From NCBI GenBank assembly GCA_963557075.1, contig CAUWDA010000002.1:1-64000 (forward strand): a stretch of DNA of 64,000 nucleotides, read 5' to 3'. This DNA is from Flavonifractor sp963557075. Its GTDB lineage: Bacteria; Bacillota; Clostridia; Oscillospirales; Oscillospiraceae. The position numbers and the translations under genes are program-made. Within the stretch, counting starts at the first letter, position 1; the number at the start of each line of letters is the position of its first letter. The notes below the pieces were generated by a model, which did no database searches, had not been told where the DNA came from, and was given only the letters and a program-made list of their open reading frames with translations. Below are positions 18,843 to 26,690 of this stretch, in pieces.

Positions 18843-18884
18843 GAACAGCCCCAGTTCAGTCGAAATGACGTAAACTGGGGGTTC
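18843..18884 (-). promoter_or_regulatory. Leader hairpin upstream of glgB
   Basis: An inverted repeat GAAC-N2-CCCCAGTT ... AACTGGGG-N2-TTC with a loop of about 15 bases lies in the predicted glgB 5' leader, about 20 bases before the start codon. It is not followed by a U run, so it looks like a translational or stability element and not a terminator. Confidence 0.5.
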
Positions 18885-18935
18885 TTGTCATTGATGATAA
18901 ATAAAATCCAAAATGAGCGGAATTTATTTGTGTAA

Positions 18936-18964
18936 AGTATACAACGATATGGAGAGATAGTCAA
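18936..18964 (-). promoter_or_regulatory. Promoter of the glg cluster
   Basis: Reading leftward: TTGACT (18964-18959), 17-base spacer, TATACT (18941-18936), about 114 bases before the glgB ATG. Confidence 0.82.
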
Positions 18965-19030
18965 GACACGGATTACCAATCCAGATGTAAAATTTCCAGC
19001 AACATACGCAATCTCTTTTGTAAAGAACGC

Positions 19031-19067
19031 GCAGGGACAGCCGCGGCTTATCTGCGGCTGTCCCTGC
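19031..19067 (-). terminator. Stem-loop after the carboxypeptidase gene
   Basis: Perfect 14-bp stem GCAGGGACAGCCGC / GCGGCTGTCCCTGC, 11 bases after the dacF-like stop codon. The following sequence in the leftward direction is only weakly T-rich, so termination may be incomplete. Confidence 0.65.
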
Positions 19068-19077
19068 GAGAACTACA

Positions 19078-20220
19078 TCAGCCTGCCATCAGCAGGGTGC
19101 GCACCAGGCGCAGGAAGATGCCGGGAGCGCTGAGCCGGGACACGGCCCGGTCGGCCACGATGGGGATGCGGGCCAGGGTCTGACCTCCGGCGGTGACCGT
19201 CATCCGGCCCAGGATCTGCCCGGACTCTACCGGGGCCTCCACATCCTGGCACAGCTCCAGCTGGGTCTCCACCTGGTTGACAAGGTCCCGGCTGACCAGG
19301 ATGCGGGTGGACTGAGCCAGCACGGGCTGAACCGCTTCCTGTTCTCCCAGCAGCACCTCCACTGGCGGGAGGGCCTGGGAGGGGTGGATATCCACCATGG
19401 TGTAGGCGGCGAACCCGTAGTTGAGCAGGGCCTGGGCCGCCGCCGTCCGGGCGTCCCGGGTGGGCGCCTTGAGGATGACGGCGATGAGCTCCATGCCGTC
19501 CCGCTCCGCCGTGGCGGAGAGACAGTAGCCGGCGGAGTCGGTGGAACCGGTTTTCAGCCCGGTGGCGCCCTGATAGAAGCGGATCAGCTTGTTGGTGTTG
19601 GCCAGCTGGAATTGTCCGCCCCGCAGCGAATCCATCCAGATGGTGGTGTAGTCCCGGATGGAGGGGTGGCTGCGGATGAGCTCCCGGCTCATCAGGGCGA
19701 TGTCGTAGGCGGAGGTGAGGTGGCCCGCCGCCGGCAGGCCGGTGCAGTTGACAAAGCAGGTGTCCCCCATGCCCAGCTGGGCGGCCCGCTCGTTCATTTT
19801 GACCACAAAGGCCTCCTCGCTGCCGCAGAGGTGCTCGGCCAGGGCCACCGAGGCGTCGTTGCCCGAGGCCACCGCCACCGCCTTGAGCAGATCGTTTACC
19901 GTCATCTGCTCTCCCTCCTTTAAATAGACCTGGGAGCCCCCCATAGAGGCGGCCCGGGCGGACACGGTGACCACATCCTCCCGTGAGAGGCTGCCGCTGT
20001 CGATGGCCTCCATCACCAGCAGCAGGGTCATGACCTTGGTGACGCTGGCGGGCTCCAGCTTGTCGTGGGCGTTCTGCTCCTGCAGAATGGTCCCCGTCTC
20101 CTTCTCCATCAGCACGGTCCCCGCCGCCTCTACGGCGGGGGCAGCCGCGGCGGATGGGGCGGCCTGGACGGGCAGGGCCAGTAGGGTGGCGGCCAGCAGG
20201 GCCGCGGCCAGTTTTTTCAT
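19078..20220 (-). CDS. D-alanyl-D-alanine carboxypeptidase (S11, DacF/PBP5-like)
   Basis: Exported penicillin-binding protein that trims the terminal D-Ala of peptidoglycan stem peptides. ATG at 20220 is chosen because GGAGGCG lies 11 bases upstream and the protein then opens with a clean signal peptide, MKKLAAALLAATLLALPVQA. The three serine-peptidase motifs are in order: SVTK (in EPASVTKVMT, about residue 60), SGN (about 115) and KTG (in LKTGSTDSAGYC). A C-terminal beta domain follows, ending in a hydrophobic tail (APGIFLRLVRTLLMAG) that fits an amphipathic membrane anchor. 380 residues, normal for the family. Confidence 0.94.
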   Translation of the reverse strand: MKKLAAALLAATLLALPVQAAPSAAAAPAVEAAGTVLMEKETGTILQEQNAHDKLEPASVTKVMTLLLVMEAIDSGSLSREDVVTVSARAASMGGSQVYLKEGEQMTVNDLLKAVAVASGNDASVALAEHLCGSEEAFVVKMNERAAQLGMGDTCFVNCTGLPAAGHLTSAYDIALMSRELIRSHPSIRDYTTIWMDSLRGGQFQLANTNKLIRFYQGATGLKTGSTDSAGYCLSATAERDGMELIAVILKAPTRDARTAAAQALLNYGFAAYTMVDIHPSQALPPVEVLLGEQEAVQPVLAQSTRILVSRDLVNQVETQLELCQDVEAPVESGQILGRMTVTAGGQTLARIPIVADRAVSRLSAPGIFLRLVRTLLMAG

Positions 20221-20357
20221 CGTCTGTGACGCCTCCAATGCTCAAATGCTCTGTTGGAGAGGATATGGAGGGCGGCTGGCTTCTATACGGCCTTTGACGG
20301 GGGTAAAATTTTCTGCTACAATGGCAAAAATCATCAACCTGTGGGGGGAGAACGGAT

Positions 20358-20945
20358 ATGGAACACACCATCGCGGTCATTTTATCCGGCGGGCAGAGCC
20401 GGCGGATGGGACGGGATAAGGCGGGGCTGTCCCTGGCGGGGCGGAGCTTTCTGGACCGGAGGTGGGAGGAGCTGGCCCACCTCTTCGACGGGATCTATGT
20501 GTCGGTGGACCGGCCCGGGCGCTATCCGGGCCGGCGGGAACTGGCCGACCTGCGGCCTGGCCAGGGGCCGCTGGCGGGGCTGGAGGCCGCCTTCCGCCGC
20601 ACCGGGGCGGAGGCGGTGTTTCTGGCTGCTGTGGATCTGCCCTTTGCCGCCCCGGAGCTGGCCCAAAAGGTGCTGGCCGGGGCGGGGGACGGGGATGCCT
20701 GCGTCATCCGGCGGCGGGACGGGAGAGCGGAGCCCCTGTTTGCCCTCTACCGCCGCAGCTGCCTGCCCGCACTTACCGCCTGTCTGGACGAGGGGCGGCG
20801 GGCGGTGAAGGCCCTGCTGGACCGGGTAGACTGCCGCTGGGTGGAGGAGGATGATCTGGAAGGATTTGATTTGGAACGGGCCCTGTGGAACATCAATACG
20901 CAGGCGGATTTCAGCCGGGCGGCGGAGTGTCGGGAAGAAAAGTGA
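20358..20945 (+). CDS. mobA: Molybdenum cofactor guanylyltransferase MobA
   Basis: Transfers GMP from GTP to molybdopterin to make the bis-MGD type cofactor. The 195 residues start with AVILSGGQSRRMGRDKAGL, the LxGGxxxRMGxDK nucleotide loop, and continue with the PGQGPLAGL and AVDLPF motifs (the Asp binds Mg2+). It is a lone gene here with no other Mo-cofactor genes nearby, which suggests the organism has at least one molybdo- or tungsto-enzyme encoded elsewhere. It is preceded by a weak AGAACGGAT region and followed by the amino-acid importer promoter. Confidence 0.92.
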   Translation: MEHTIAVILSGGQSRRMGRDKAGLSLAGRSFLDRRWEELAHLFDGIYVSVDRPGRYPGRRELADLRPGQGPLAGLEAAFRRTGAEAVFLAAVDLPFAAPELAQKVLAGAGDGDACVIRRRDGRAEPLFALYRRSCLPALTACLDEGRRAVKALLDRVDCRWVEEDDLEGFDLERALWNINTQADFSRAAECREEK

Positions 20946-20954
20946 AAATTCCTC

Positions 20955-20983
20955 TTTACAATAACACTTTAGTGTGGTAATAT
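20955..20983 (+). promoter_or_regulatory. Promoter of the amino-acid ABC operon
   Basis: TTTACA (20955-20960), 17-base spacer, TAATAT (20978-20983). The spacer contains the small palindrome ACACTTTAGTGT (20964-20975), a possible operator. Confidence 0.75.
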
Positions 20984-21022
20984 ACGAAAGCAACAAGACC
21001 GACACTGTTTGGAGGAATGAAT

Positions 21023-21862
21023 ATGAAACGCAGACTGACCGCTCTGGCCCTTGCGCTGGGCCTGACCGTTACCCTGACCGCCTGCGGCGGCACCAGCAAC
21101 GCCCCTGCCGGAAACAGCGAGACCCCCGGCGCCAGCACTGAAACGCCCACCGGCGGCGAGGGAGGGACCCTGAAGATCGGCTATACCCTCTTTGAGCCCA
21201 TGAACTATATCGGCGAGGACGGGCAGCTCACCGGTTTTGAGACTGATTTTGCCACAGCCGTGTGCGAAAAGCTGGGCCTGGAGCCCGAGTTTGTGGAGAT
21301 CAATTGGGACGCCAAGATCATGGAGCTGGACTCCAAGAACATCGACTGCATCTGGAACGGCATGACCATCACGCCGGAGCTGGAGGAGGCCCTGTCCATT
21401 TCCGACCCCTACATCAAGAACTACCAGGTGGTGGTGATCCGGGCCGCCGACCTGGAGAAGTATTCCACCACTGAGTCCCTGGCCGGGGTCAACCTGGAGG
21501 CCGAGGCCGGTTCCGCCGGTGAGAAGGCCATTCAGGAGGACGAATTCCTCAGCCAGGCCAGCTACACCTCCGTGGTGAAGCAGACCGACGCTCTGCTGGA
21601 GGTCAAGACCGGCGCCGCCGACGCGGCAGTGATGGACTATGTGCTGGCCAATGCCCTGGTGGGACAGGGAGACTATTCCGACCTGGCGATGATCCCCGAG
21701 CTGGAGCTGTCGGTGGAGGAGTACGGCATTGGCTTGCGCAAGGAGGATACTGAGCTGACCCAGAAGGTCAACGAGGCCATGCAGGCCCTGATCGAGGACG
21801 GGACCCTGAACGAGCTGGCGGTGGAGTACGGCCTGGAGGCCCAGCTGCTGGCCAACCAGTAA
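21023..21862 (+). CDS. Amino-acid ABC transporter substrate-binding lipoprotein
   Basis: Cell-surface receptor for a polar amino acid. ATG at 21023 follows GGAGG by 7 bases. A lipoprotein signal ends at TLTACGG, with Cys about residue 22. A Ser/Thr/Gly/Pro linker leads to the SBP_bac_3 fold, beginning GTLKIGYTLFEPMNYIGEDG, with the family signature GFETDFATAVCEKLGL near residue 75. 279 residues, normal. Permease and ATPase genes follow in order, forming a full importer. The exact ligand is not readable; the fold covers glutamine, cystine, arginine and others. Confidence 0.93.
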   Translation: MKRRLTALALALGLTVTLTACGGTSNAPAGNSETPGASTETPTGGEGGTLKIGYTLFEPMNYIGEDGQLTGFETDFATAVCEKLGLEPEFVEINWDAKIMELDSKNIDCIWNGMTITPELEEALSISDPYIKNYQVVVIRAADLEKYSTTESLAGVNLEAEAGSAGEKAIQEDEFLSQASYTSVVKQTDALLEVKTGAADAAVMDYVLANALVGQGDYSDLAMIPELELSVEEYGIGLRKEDTELTQKVNEAMQALIEDGTLNELAVEYGLEAQLLANQ

Positions 21863-21922
21863 AACAGAGTCGGACGGAGGCCAGAAATATGGCCTCCGTC
21901 CGTGTGAGTAAGGAGAAAAGCT

Positions 21923-22570
21923 ATGTCGTTTCAGACCGTGACCGCCATGCTGCTGGAGGGCTTCCAGCTCAATATCCAGCTGTTTGTGGTGACCCTGGTG
22001 CTCTCGCTGCCCCTGGGTCTGCTGGTGTCCTTCGGCACCATGAGCTCCTTTAAGCCGCTGAGCCTGGTGCTGCGGTTTTATGTGTATCTCATGCGGTCCA
22101 CTCCCCTGATGCTCCAGCTGGCCATTGTGTTCTATCTGCCCGGTATCCTGTGGGGGCCGGGGCACTCCCTCTCCCGGATGGGGGCGGCGGTACTGGCTTT
22201 CGTACTCAATTATGCCGCCTATTTTTCCGAGATCTTCCGGGGCGGCATCCAGGACATCCCCAAGGGACAGCGGGAGGCGGGGCAGGTGCTGGGCATGACC
22301 CGGAAGCAGATCTTTTTCCAGGTCACGCTGCTCCAGCTGGTCAAGCGCATCGTGCCCCCCATGGGCAACGAGATCATCACGTTGGTGAAGGACACCTCCC
22401 TGTCCAACTTCATCATGGTGGGGGAGATCATCAAGGTGGCCAAGGATTTCGGCAACAAGGCCATGATCTGGCCCCTCTTCTACGCCGGGGTGTTCTTCCT
22501 GGTGTTCAACGGTGTGGTGACCCTGATTTTGAGCCGGACCGAGAAGAAGCTGAGCTATTTCCAGGTGTGA
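21923..22570 (+). CDS. Amino-acid ABC transporter permease
   Basis: Membrane subunit of the importer. The 215 residues contain about five hydrophobic segments and the HisM/GlnP-type cytoplasmic loop EIFRGGIQDIPKGQREAGQV (about 95-114), the EAA motif that contacts the ATPase. It lies 60 bp after the binding-protein gene and 13 bp before the ATPase gene. The length is typical for this permease family, which usually works as a homodimer when only one permease gene is present. Confidence 0.94.
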   Translation: MSFQTVTAMLLEGFQLNIQLFVVTLVLSLPLGLLVSFGTMSSFKPLSLVLRFYVYLMRSTPLMLQLAIVFYLPGILWGPGHSLSRMGAAVLAFVLNYAAYFSEIFRGGIQDIPKGQREAGQVLGMTRKQIFFQVTLLQLVKRIVPPMGNEIITLVKDTSLSNFIMVGEIIKVAKDFGNKAMIWPLFYAGVFFLVFNGVVTLILSRTEKKLSYFQV

Positions 22571-22583
22571 GAGGAGAGACGAC

Positions 22584-23369
22584 ATGATGATCTTACAGGT
22601 GGAGGACATTCGGAAGAGCTTTGAAAAGACCCAGGTGCTGAAGGGGATCGACTTCTCCCTGGAGGAGGGACAGGCCCTGGCTATCATCGGCTCCTCCGGC
22701 TCCGGCAAGACCACCCTGCTGCGCTGCCTGAACTTTCTGGAGACCCCGGACGGAGGCAGGATCCTGGTCAACGGCGAGACCCTCTTTGATGCCGGCGACC
22801 CCGCCACCCAGCGGGAGAGCGAGGTGCGGAAAAAGCGGCTCCACTTCGGCCTGGTGTTTCAGTCCTTCAATCTCTTTCCCCAGTACACCGCTTTGGAGAA
22901 CGTGACCCTGGCCCCCGGGCTGCTGGCCCAGGAGCGGCCCGACTTCAAGCAGAACAAGCGGCAGATCATGGAGAAGATCCGGGAGGAGGGCCGGGCGCTG
23001 CTGGCCCGTATGGGACTCAGCGAGCGGGCGGATCACTACCCCCATCAGCTCTCCGGCGGCCAGCAGCAGCGGGTGGCCATCGCCCGGGCGCTGGCCCTCA
23101 AGCCGGATATCCTGTGCTTTGACGAGCCCACCTCCGCCCTGGACCCGGAGCTCACCGGAGAGGTGCTCAAAGTGATCCGCTCTCTGGCGGAGCAGAGGAC
23201 CACCATGATCATCGTCACCCACGAGATGGCCTTCGCCCGGGACGTGGCCGATCAGGTGATTTTCATGGACGGCGGCGTCATCGTGGAGCAGGGCCCGGCC
23301 CGGCAGGTCATCGAGTCCCCCCGGGAGGAGCGGACCCGCCAGTTCCTGTCCCGGTATTCTGAGAATTGA
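22584..23369 (+). CDS. Amino-acid ABC transporter ATP-binding protein
   Basis: Cytosolic ATPase of the importer. All motifs are present in 261 residues: Walker A GSSGSGKTTLL, Q-loop FQSFNLFPQYT, signature LSGGQQQRVAIARAL, Walker B ILCFDEPTSALD and the switch His in IVTHEMAFA. It ends the three-gene operon; a stem-loop follows at 23381-23413. Confidence 0.95.
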   Translation: MMILQVEDIRKSFEKTQVLKGIDFSLEEGQALAIIGSSGSGKTTLLRCLNFLETPDGGRILVNGETLFDAGDPATQRESEVRKKRLHFGLVFQSFNLFPQYTALENVTLAPGLLAQERPDFKQNKRQIMEKIREEGRALLARMGLSERADHYPHQLSGGQQQRVAIARALALKPDILCFDEPTSALDPELTGEVLKVIRSLAEQRTTMIIVTHEMAFARDVADQVIFMDGGVIVEQGPARQVIESPREERTRQFLSRYSEN

Positions 23370-23380
23370 AAATTCGTCGG

Positions 23381-23413
23381 GAGCGTGGTATCATATCGGT
23401 CGATACCGCGCTC
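23381..23413 (+). terminator. Stem-loop after the amino-acid ABC operon
   Basis: GAGCGTGGTATC pairs with GATACCGCGCTC with one internal mismatch, 11 bases after the stop. It is followed by TTGCG, so the U run is poor; it may be a processing hairpin or a weak terminator. Confidence 0.55.
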
Positions 23414-23474
23414 TTGCGTTAGGAGGCATGGGGGGCGCCAGCGCCGCCCCGGAACACAGGAAGGAACGAGGCAG

Positions 23475-23825
23475 ATGGACGAGAGCATGTTTTTGCCGGT
23501 GCTGTCCCACTTTGAAAACGGGAACTTCTGGACGGCCAGCGGCGGCCGGATGCGCTACCGGGTGGACCCGGTAAAGGGGGATGAGAATACGCCCCCGTCC
23601 CTGACCGCCCAGGTGTGGGAGGGACCCTGGCGGCTCCAGGACAGTACCGTGGAGGAGACCAGGCAGTTTCCCATGACCGAGGAGGGGCTGGAGGAGGTGC
23701 GGGCGTGGGCGCTTGGCTGGCAGGAGAGCATCAATGCCCGGCCCCCCAGGAGTCTGGCGGAGACCCTCCGGGCCAGAGACGCCCGCCGGGCGGAGCTGGA
23801 GACAGAAAAAGCACAGGCGGAATGA
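23475..23825 (+). CDS. Hypothetical protein, 116 residues
   Basis: I do not recognise it. ATG at 23475 is preceded by AGGAAGG about 13 bases upstream and by a G-rich spacer. The product is soluble and acidic, with a compact N-terminal part (HFENGNFWTASGGRMRYRVD, about 10-29, then VWEGPWRLQDS) and a helical, charged C-terminal third ending in RARDARRAELETEKAQAE. The motif layout resembles small uncharacterised Clostridia proteins found as single genes. It lies between an ABC operon and the broken amidase gene. No signal peptide or catalytic motif is seen. Confidence 0.65.
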   Translation: MDESMFLPVLSHFENGNFWTASGGRMRYRVDPVKGDENTPPSLTAQVWEGPWRLQDSTVEETRQFPMTEEGLEEVRAWALGWQESINARPPRSLAETLRARDARRAELETEKAQAE

Positions 23826-23868
23826 CCGATGGGGTGGGATGAGCATAGGATGACCCGGAGGGGTTGCC

Positions 23869-24620
23869 ATGCACATCACAGAGCATATTCTCACCAACAG
23901 CGACTGTTACAAGGCCGGGCGGACCATCAGGCCCCGGGGCATCATGGTCCACTCCACCGGGGTGGCCCAGCCTGACGTCAATGTGTTTCTCAAGGCCTGG
24001 AACAAACCGGGGGTGGACGCCTGCGTCCATGCCTTTGTCCACCAGGGGGCGTCACCGAGACCCTGCCCTGGAACTGGCGGGGGTGGCACGCCGGCGGCGG
24101 GGCCAACAACACCCACATCGGATTTGAAATTCTGGAGCCCGCCGGACACAGCTACAGGGGCGGAACCATGATCGGGTACGACCCGGAAAAGAACGGCCCC
24201 TACTTTCAGCGGGTCTACAACACGGCGGTGGAGCTGTGCGCCTATCTGTGCCGGCAGTACAGCCTGGACCCGGAGCGGGACATCATCGACCATGCCGAGG
24301 GCTTCCGGCTGGGCCTGGCCTCTGACCACGGCGATGTGGGACAGTGGTTTCCCAAGCACGGCAGGAGCATGGATACCCTTCGGGCCGACGTGAAGGCGAC
24401 GCTGAAGGGAGGTGGACCGGAGATGACACAGGAGCAGCTTGACGCCGCCCTGACGGCCAGGGAGGAGGCGATCTCCGCCCGGGCGGTCAGCAGCTGGGCC
24501 GGGGAGGCCTGGCGGAAGGCGGAGCGGGCGGGAATTTTGGACGGCACCGCCCCCGGCGCGCCCCTGACCCGAGAGCAGGCGGCTCTGGTGCTGGACCGGC
24601 TGGGGCTGCTGAACGAGTAA
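23869..24620 (+). pseudogene. N-acetylmuramoyl-L-alanine amidase with C-terminal SLH-like segment, frameshifted
   Basis: Peptidoglycan amidase (Amidase_2 / phage-endolysin type) split over two frames. Frame 1 (from ATG 23869) encodes the N-terminal part with the zinc His in IMVHSTGVAQPD. The frame breaks at a run of five G at 24045-24049. Reading six G there restores the expected continuation GVTETLPWNWRGWHAGG, then NNTHIGFEILEPAGHSYRGG and, in frame 3, MIGYDPEKNGPYFQRVYNTA and DHAEGFRLGLASDHGDVGQW. The last 60 residues (AWRKAERAGILDG, then TREQAALVLDRLG) resemble an SLH repeat. It may be a true pseudogene, a phase-variable G tract or a sequencing error; one missing G explains everything. Confidence 0.85.
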
Positions 24621-24640
24621 AAACAAAGGAGAAGAGAACG

Positions 24641-24832
24641 ATGACCTGGGGAACCTATTATTTCTTTTATCAGTGCCCGCAGTGCGGCAAAAAGTACCGC
24701 TATGAGCTGGAGTTTGCCTCCGACCCGGAGTTTGGCTTCTGCCCTGACTGCAATGTAATGGGCACCTTCGTGGGGGAGACCAAGGACAACAAGCAGGGTG
24801 AAGACAAGTTCGTGGACTACGAGTTTGTCTGA
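24641..24832 (+). CDS. Small zinc-ribbon-like protein, 63 residues
   Basis: Two Cys-x2-Cys knuckles, CPQCGKKY (about residues 12-19) and CPDC (about 37-40), in a 63-residue acidic protein that looks like a rubredoxin-sized zinc ribbon. AAAGGAGAAGAGAACG precedes the ATG. It follows the amidase frame by 20 bp and is closed by a terminator. Such small ribbons often have no known function; a structural Zn site is the safest reading. Confidence 0.75.
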   Translation: MTWGTYYFFYQCPQCGKKYRYELEFASDPEFGFCPDCNVMGTFVGETKDNKQGEDKFVDYEFV

Positions 24833-24834
24833 TC

Positions 24835-24859
24835 AAAAAAGTGGCAAAGCCACTTTTTT
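24835..24859 (+). terminator. Terminator after the zinc-ribbon gene
   Basis: Perfect hairpin AAAAAAGTGGC-AAA-GCCACTTTTTT, 2 bases after the stop codon region. Confidence 0.88.
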
Positions 24860-25009
24860 GAAAGAGTTGCAGCCGCCGCGCGCAGACTTTGTCCGCTGTA
24901 AGCGGGTTGGACTTTTTTCGCGCCTGCGGTCGCAGCTGCGCAGCCGCCGGCGGCTTTGCCGCCTTGCGGACGTGGCGTGCCCCTTGGGGGTAAACTCTGC
25001 GAGGCTATT
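24860..25009. repeat. Structured intergenic segment, probable dispersed repeat
   Basis: About 150 bases between two terminators with no credible gene. It contains nested short palindromes, for example GCCGCCGGCGGC, GGCGGCTTTGCCGCC and CGCAGCTGCG, and unbalanced T-rich patches (GGACTTTTTTCGCG). Its modular hairpin look resembles intergenic repeats of related genomes, but only one copy is seen in this window. Confidence 0.4.
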
Positions 25010-25038
25010 AAAAAAGGACGCCGAAAGGCGTCCTTTTT
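25010..25038. terminator. Bidirectional terminator next to the LCP gene
   Basis: Hairpin AAAAAAGGACGCC-GAAA-GGCGTCCTTTTTT with A and T runs on both sides; it serves the leftward LCP gene and could stop rightward transcripts as well. Confidence 0.9.
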
Positions 25039-25042
25039 TTGG

Positions 25043-26137
25043 TCAGTCGGGGCGTTTGGCGGTGCCGCTCTGGGTGATATCCAGCATGTCGGCAGTGATG
25101 TCGGTGTCGTAGGGGTTGAGACCGGAGGTGTTGACGATGTCCAGCACCTGGTCGGGGTAGAGCTCGTAGCACCAGTCCCAGCCCTTGTAGCTGACCGAGC
25201 CGTCTCCCGGCAGGGAGTCGGTGGAGACATTGGAGAAGTCGAAGCTCAGGCCCTTGTCGGCAAAAAAGGCCAGATCCGTGATGGTGAGGTCGGTCTCCAC
25301 ATTCTCCATAAAGATGTCGTAGTAGGTGGGCAGATTCAGGGGCTGGGAGATGGCCTTTTTCAGCACGGCCATGATCAGCTCCCGCTGGGTCCTGGTGCGC
25401 CCGATATCGGCGTCGGGATAGGCGTCGTAGATGTTATGGGGGTAGACGCCGGGACCGTCGGAGTTTTTGCGGCAGCGGACCACCTTCAGCGCGTCAGACC
25501 CGCTGAGGTACTGCATGCCGGGCTCAAAGTGGATGTGCAGGTCCTGGGCGGGGTCGTCGTAGGACATGTGGACGGGGACGTTGAAGTTGACGCCCCCCAC
25601 CGCGTCCACCAGCCGGATAAAGCCCCTGGTGTTGACCTTCACATAGAAGTCGATGGGGAAGCCCACGATCTTGCGGACCTCCTCCTTCAGGGCCTCGATG
25701 CCGTTGTAGGGGTACACGCCGCACAGCTTGTGGTAGTGCTTCCCCGAGGGGGACAGACCCTCCACCAGGGTGTCCCGGGGAAGGGAGACCATGGCGATGT
25801 GCTGGGCCACGGTGTCATAGGTGGCCACGATCATGGTGTCTACGTTGCCGCTGGCCTGGTCGCTGGCGCACAGCAGGAAGGTGTAGGTATACTCCTTGCG
25901 CTGGCGGGCGGGGGCGGCGCTCTCGTCCGGAGCTGGGGAGATGCCGGACTGTCCGGCGCTCTCTGTCGGCGGAGGGCTCTCCTGGGACAGCTCGGGCGGG
26001 CGGGCCAGCAGCCGGAAGGCGGCGTAGAGCAGGACAATGAGGACGGAGAGGGCCACCAGGATGGTAAACAGGACACTGGCTACCCGCCGCCCGGTGGACA
26101 GAGGAGCTTTTTGGGGCTTCATGAGCCGTTTGGCCAT
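25043..26137 (-). CDS. LytR-CpsA-Psr (LCP) family glycopolymer transferase
   Basis: Membrane enzyme that attaches undecaprenyl-linked glycopolymers to peptidoglycan. ATG at 26137 is chosen because the longer frame would run across the promoter at 26198-26226. The protein then has a basic N-terminus (MAKRLMKPQKAP), one membrane helix (about 20-42), a Pro/Glu/Ser-rich linker and the LCP domain, with MIVATYDTVAQHIAMVSLPRD (quoted as the conserved Asp and Arg region), then VDAVGGVNFNVP and the Arg-rich CRKNSDG...DIGRTRTQRELIMAV region. 364 residues, usual size. Confidence 0.92.
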   Translation of the reverse strand: MAKRLMKPQKAPLSTGRRVASVLFTILVALSVLIVLLYAAFRLLARPPELSQESPPPTESAGQSGISPAPDESAAPARQRKEYTYTFLLCASDQASGNVDTMIVATYDTVAQHIAMVSLPRDTLVEGLSPSGKHYHKLCGVYPYNGIEALKEEVRKIVGFPIDFYVKVNTRGFIRLVDAVGGVNFNVPVHMSYDDPAQDLHIHFEPGMQYLSGSDALKVVRCRKNSDGPGVYPHNIYDAYPDADIGRTRTQRELIMAVLKKAISQPLNLPTYYDIFMENVETDLTITDLAFFADKGLSFDFSNVSTDSLPGDGSVSYKGWDWCYELYPDQVLDIVNTSGLNPYDTDITADMLDITQSGTAKRPD

Positions 26138-26197
26138 GGGGAACACGCCTTTCTCTAATGCCGCGCGTTCTGTGCGCGGGCGGATCGCAATGACCGC

Positions 26198-26226
26198 ATT
26201 ATATCCAATTAGACGCTCTGACACAA
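26198..26226 (-). promoter_or_regulatory. Promoter of the LCP gene
   Basis: Reading leftward: TTGTGT (26226-26221), 17-base spacer, perfect TATAAT (26203-26198). It fixes the LCP start at 26137, since upstream codons would precede the transcript start. Confidence 0.8.
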
Positions 26227-26269
26227 GAGAAAGTTTGAGTTGCTGCGGCTTTTTTTGACAGAAAATGAC

Positions 26270-26518
26270 CTATTCCCGGCCTACAAACCGGCTGCGGATG
26301 CTGAGAGCGGCGGCGGTGAGGGCGTTGACCGCCCCCAGCAGGTCCAGCAGCAGCTGATTTTGGCGGGTCAGCTCCTCCAGCACCCGGTCCATGGCCTGAT
26401 CTTCCGCCGGCGGACGGGCACAGGGACAGGGAAGGTGGATGGGGTGGGCATACCGCCGCATGACCGGCTCCGGCGGCGGGCAGCGGGGCGCGGCCGGGGC
26501 GCAGACAGGCTGATCCAT
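26270..26518 (-). CDS. Small hypothetical protein, 82 residues
   Basis: Unrecognised. AAAGGAGGTG lies 9 bases before the ATG, a near-perfect ribosome site that supports a real gene. The first half is rich in Pro and Cys (CAPAAPRCPPPEP, HLPCPCARPP), the second half is a predicted helix, MDRVLEELTRQNQLLLDLLG, followed by AVNALTAAALSIRSRF. The pattern of a Cys/Pro-rich head and a helical tail resembles small sporulation-associated or protein-interaction proteins, but that is only an impression. It is divergent from the ABC operon to its right. Confidence 0.7.
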   Translation of the reverse strand: MDQPVCAPAAPRCPPPEPVMRRYAHPIHLPCPCARPPAEDQAMDRVLEELTRQNQLLLDLLGAVNALTAAALSIRSRFVGRE

Positions 26519-26600
26519 GGCAAAACACCTCCTTTCCGCCTATTATCCTATGCGTTCCGGCCCGCTGAGGTACAAGGGGCAGAATTGGGGAAATTGACCG

Positions 26601-26628
26601 TTGACATTTTCAGGGGAAATGGTACACT
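26601..26628 (+). promoter_or_regulatory. Promoter of the NitT/TauT-type ABC operon
   Basis: TTGACA (26601-26606), 16-base spacer, TACACT (26623-26628), about 60 bases before the binding-protein gene. Confidence 0.8.
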
Positions 26629-26690
26629 GAACTGGACCGTATGAGGAGAAAGACTTCCGCGGTCTCTACTGGAAAGGAACGCGATCTGCT

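Noticed and set aside
15607..18873. 1088-codon plus-strand frame over glgB and glgC
   Set aside because: Spans two clear reverse-strand genes and an intergenic region; low-complexity translation, no domain.
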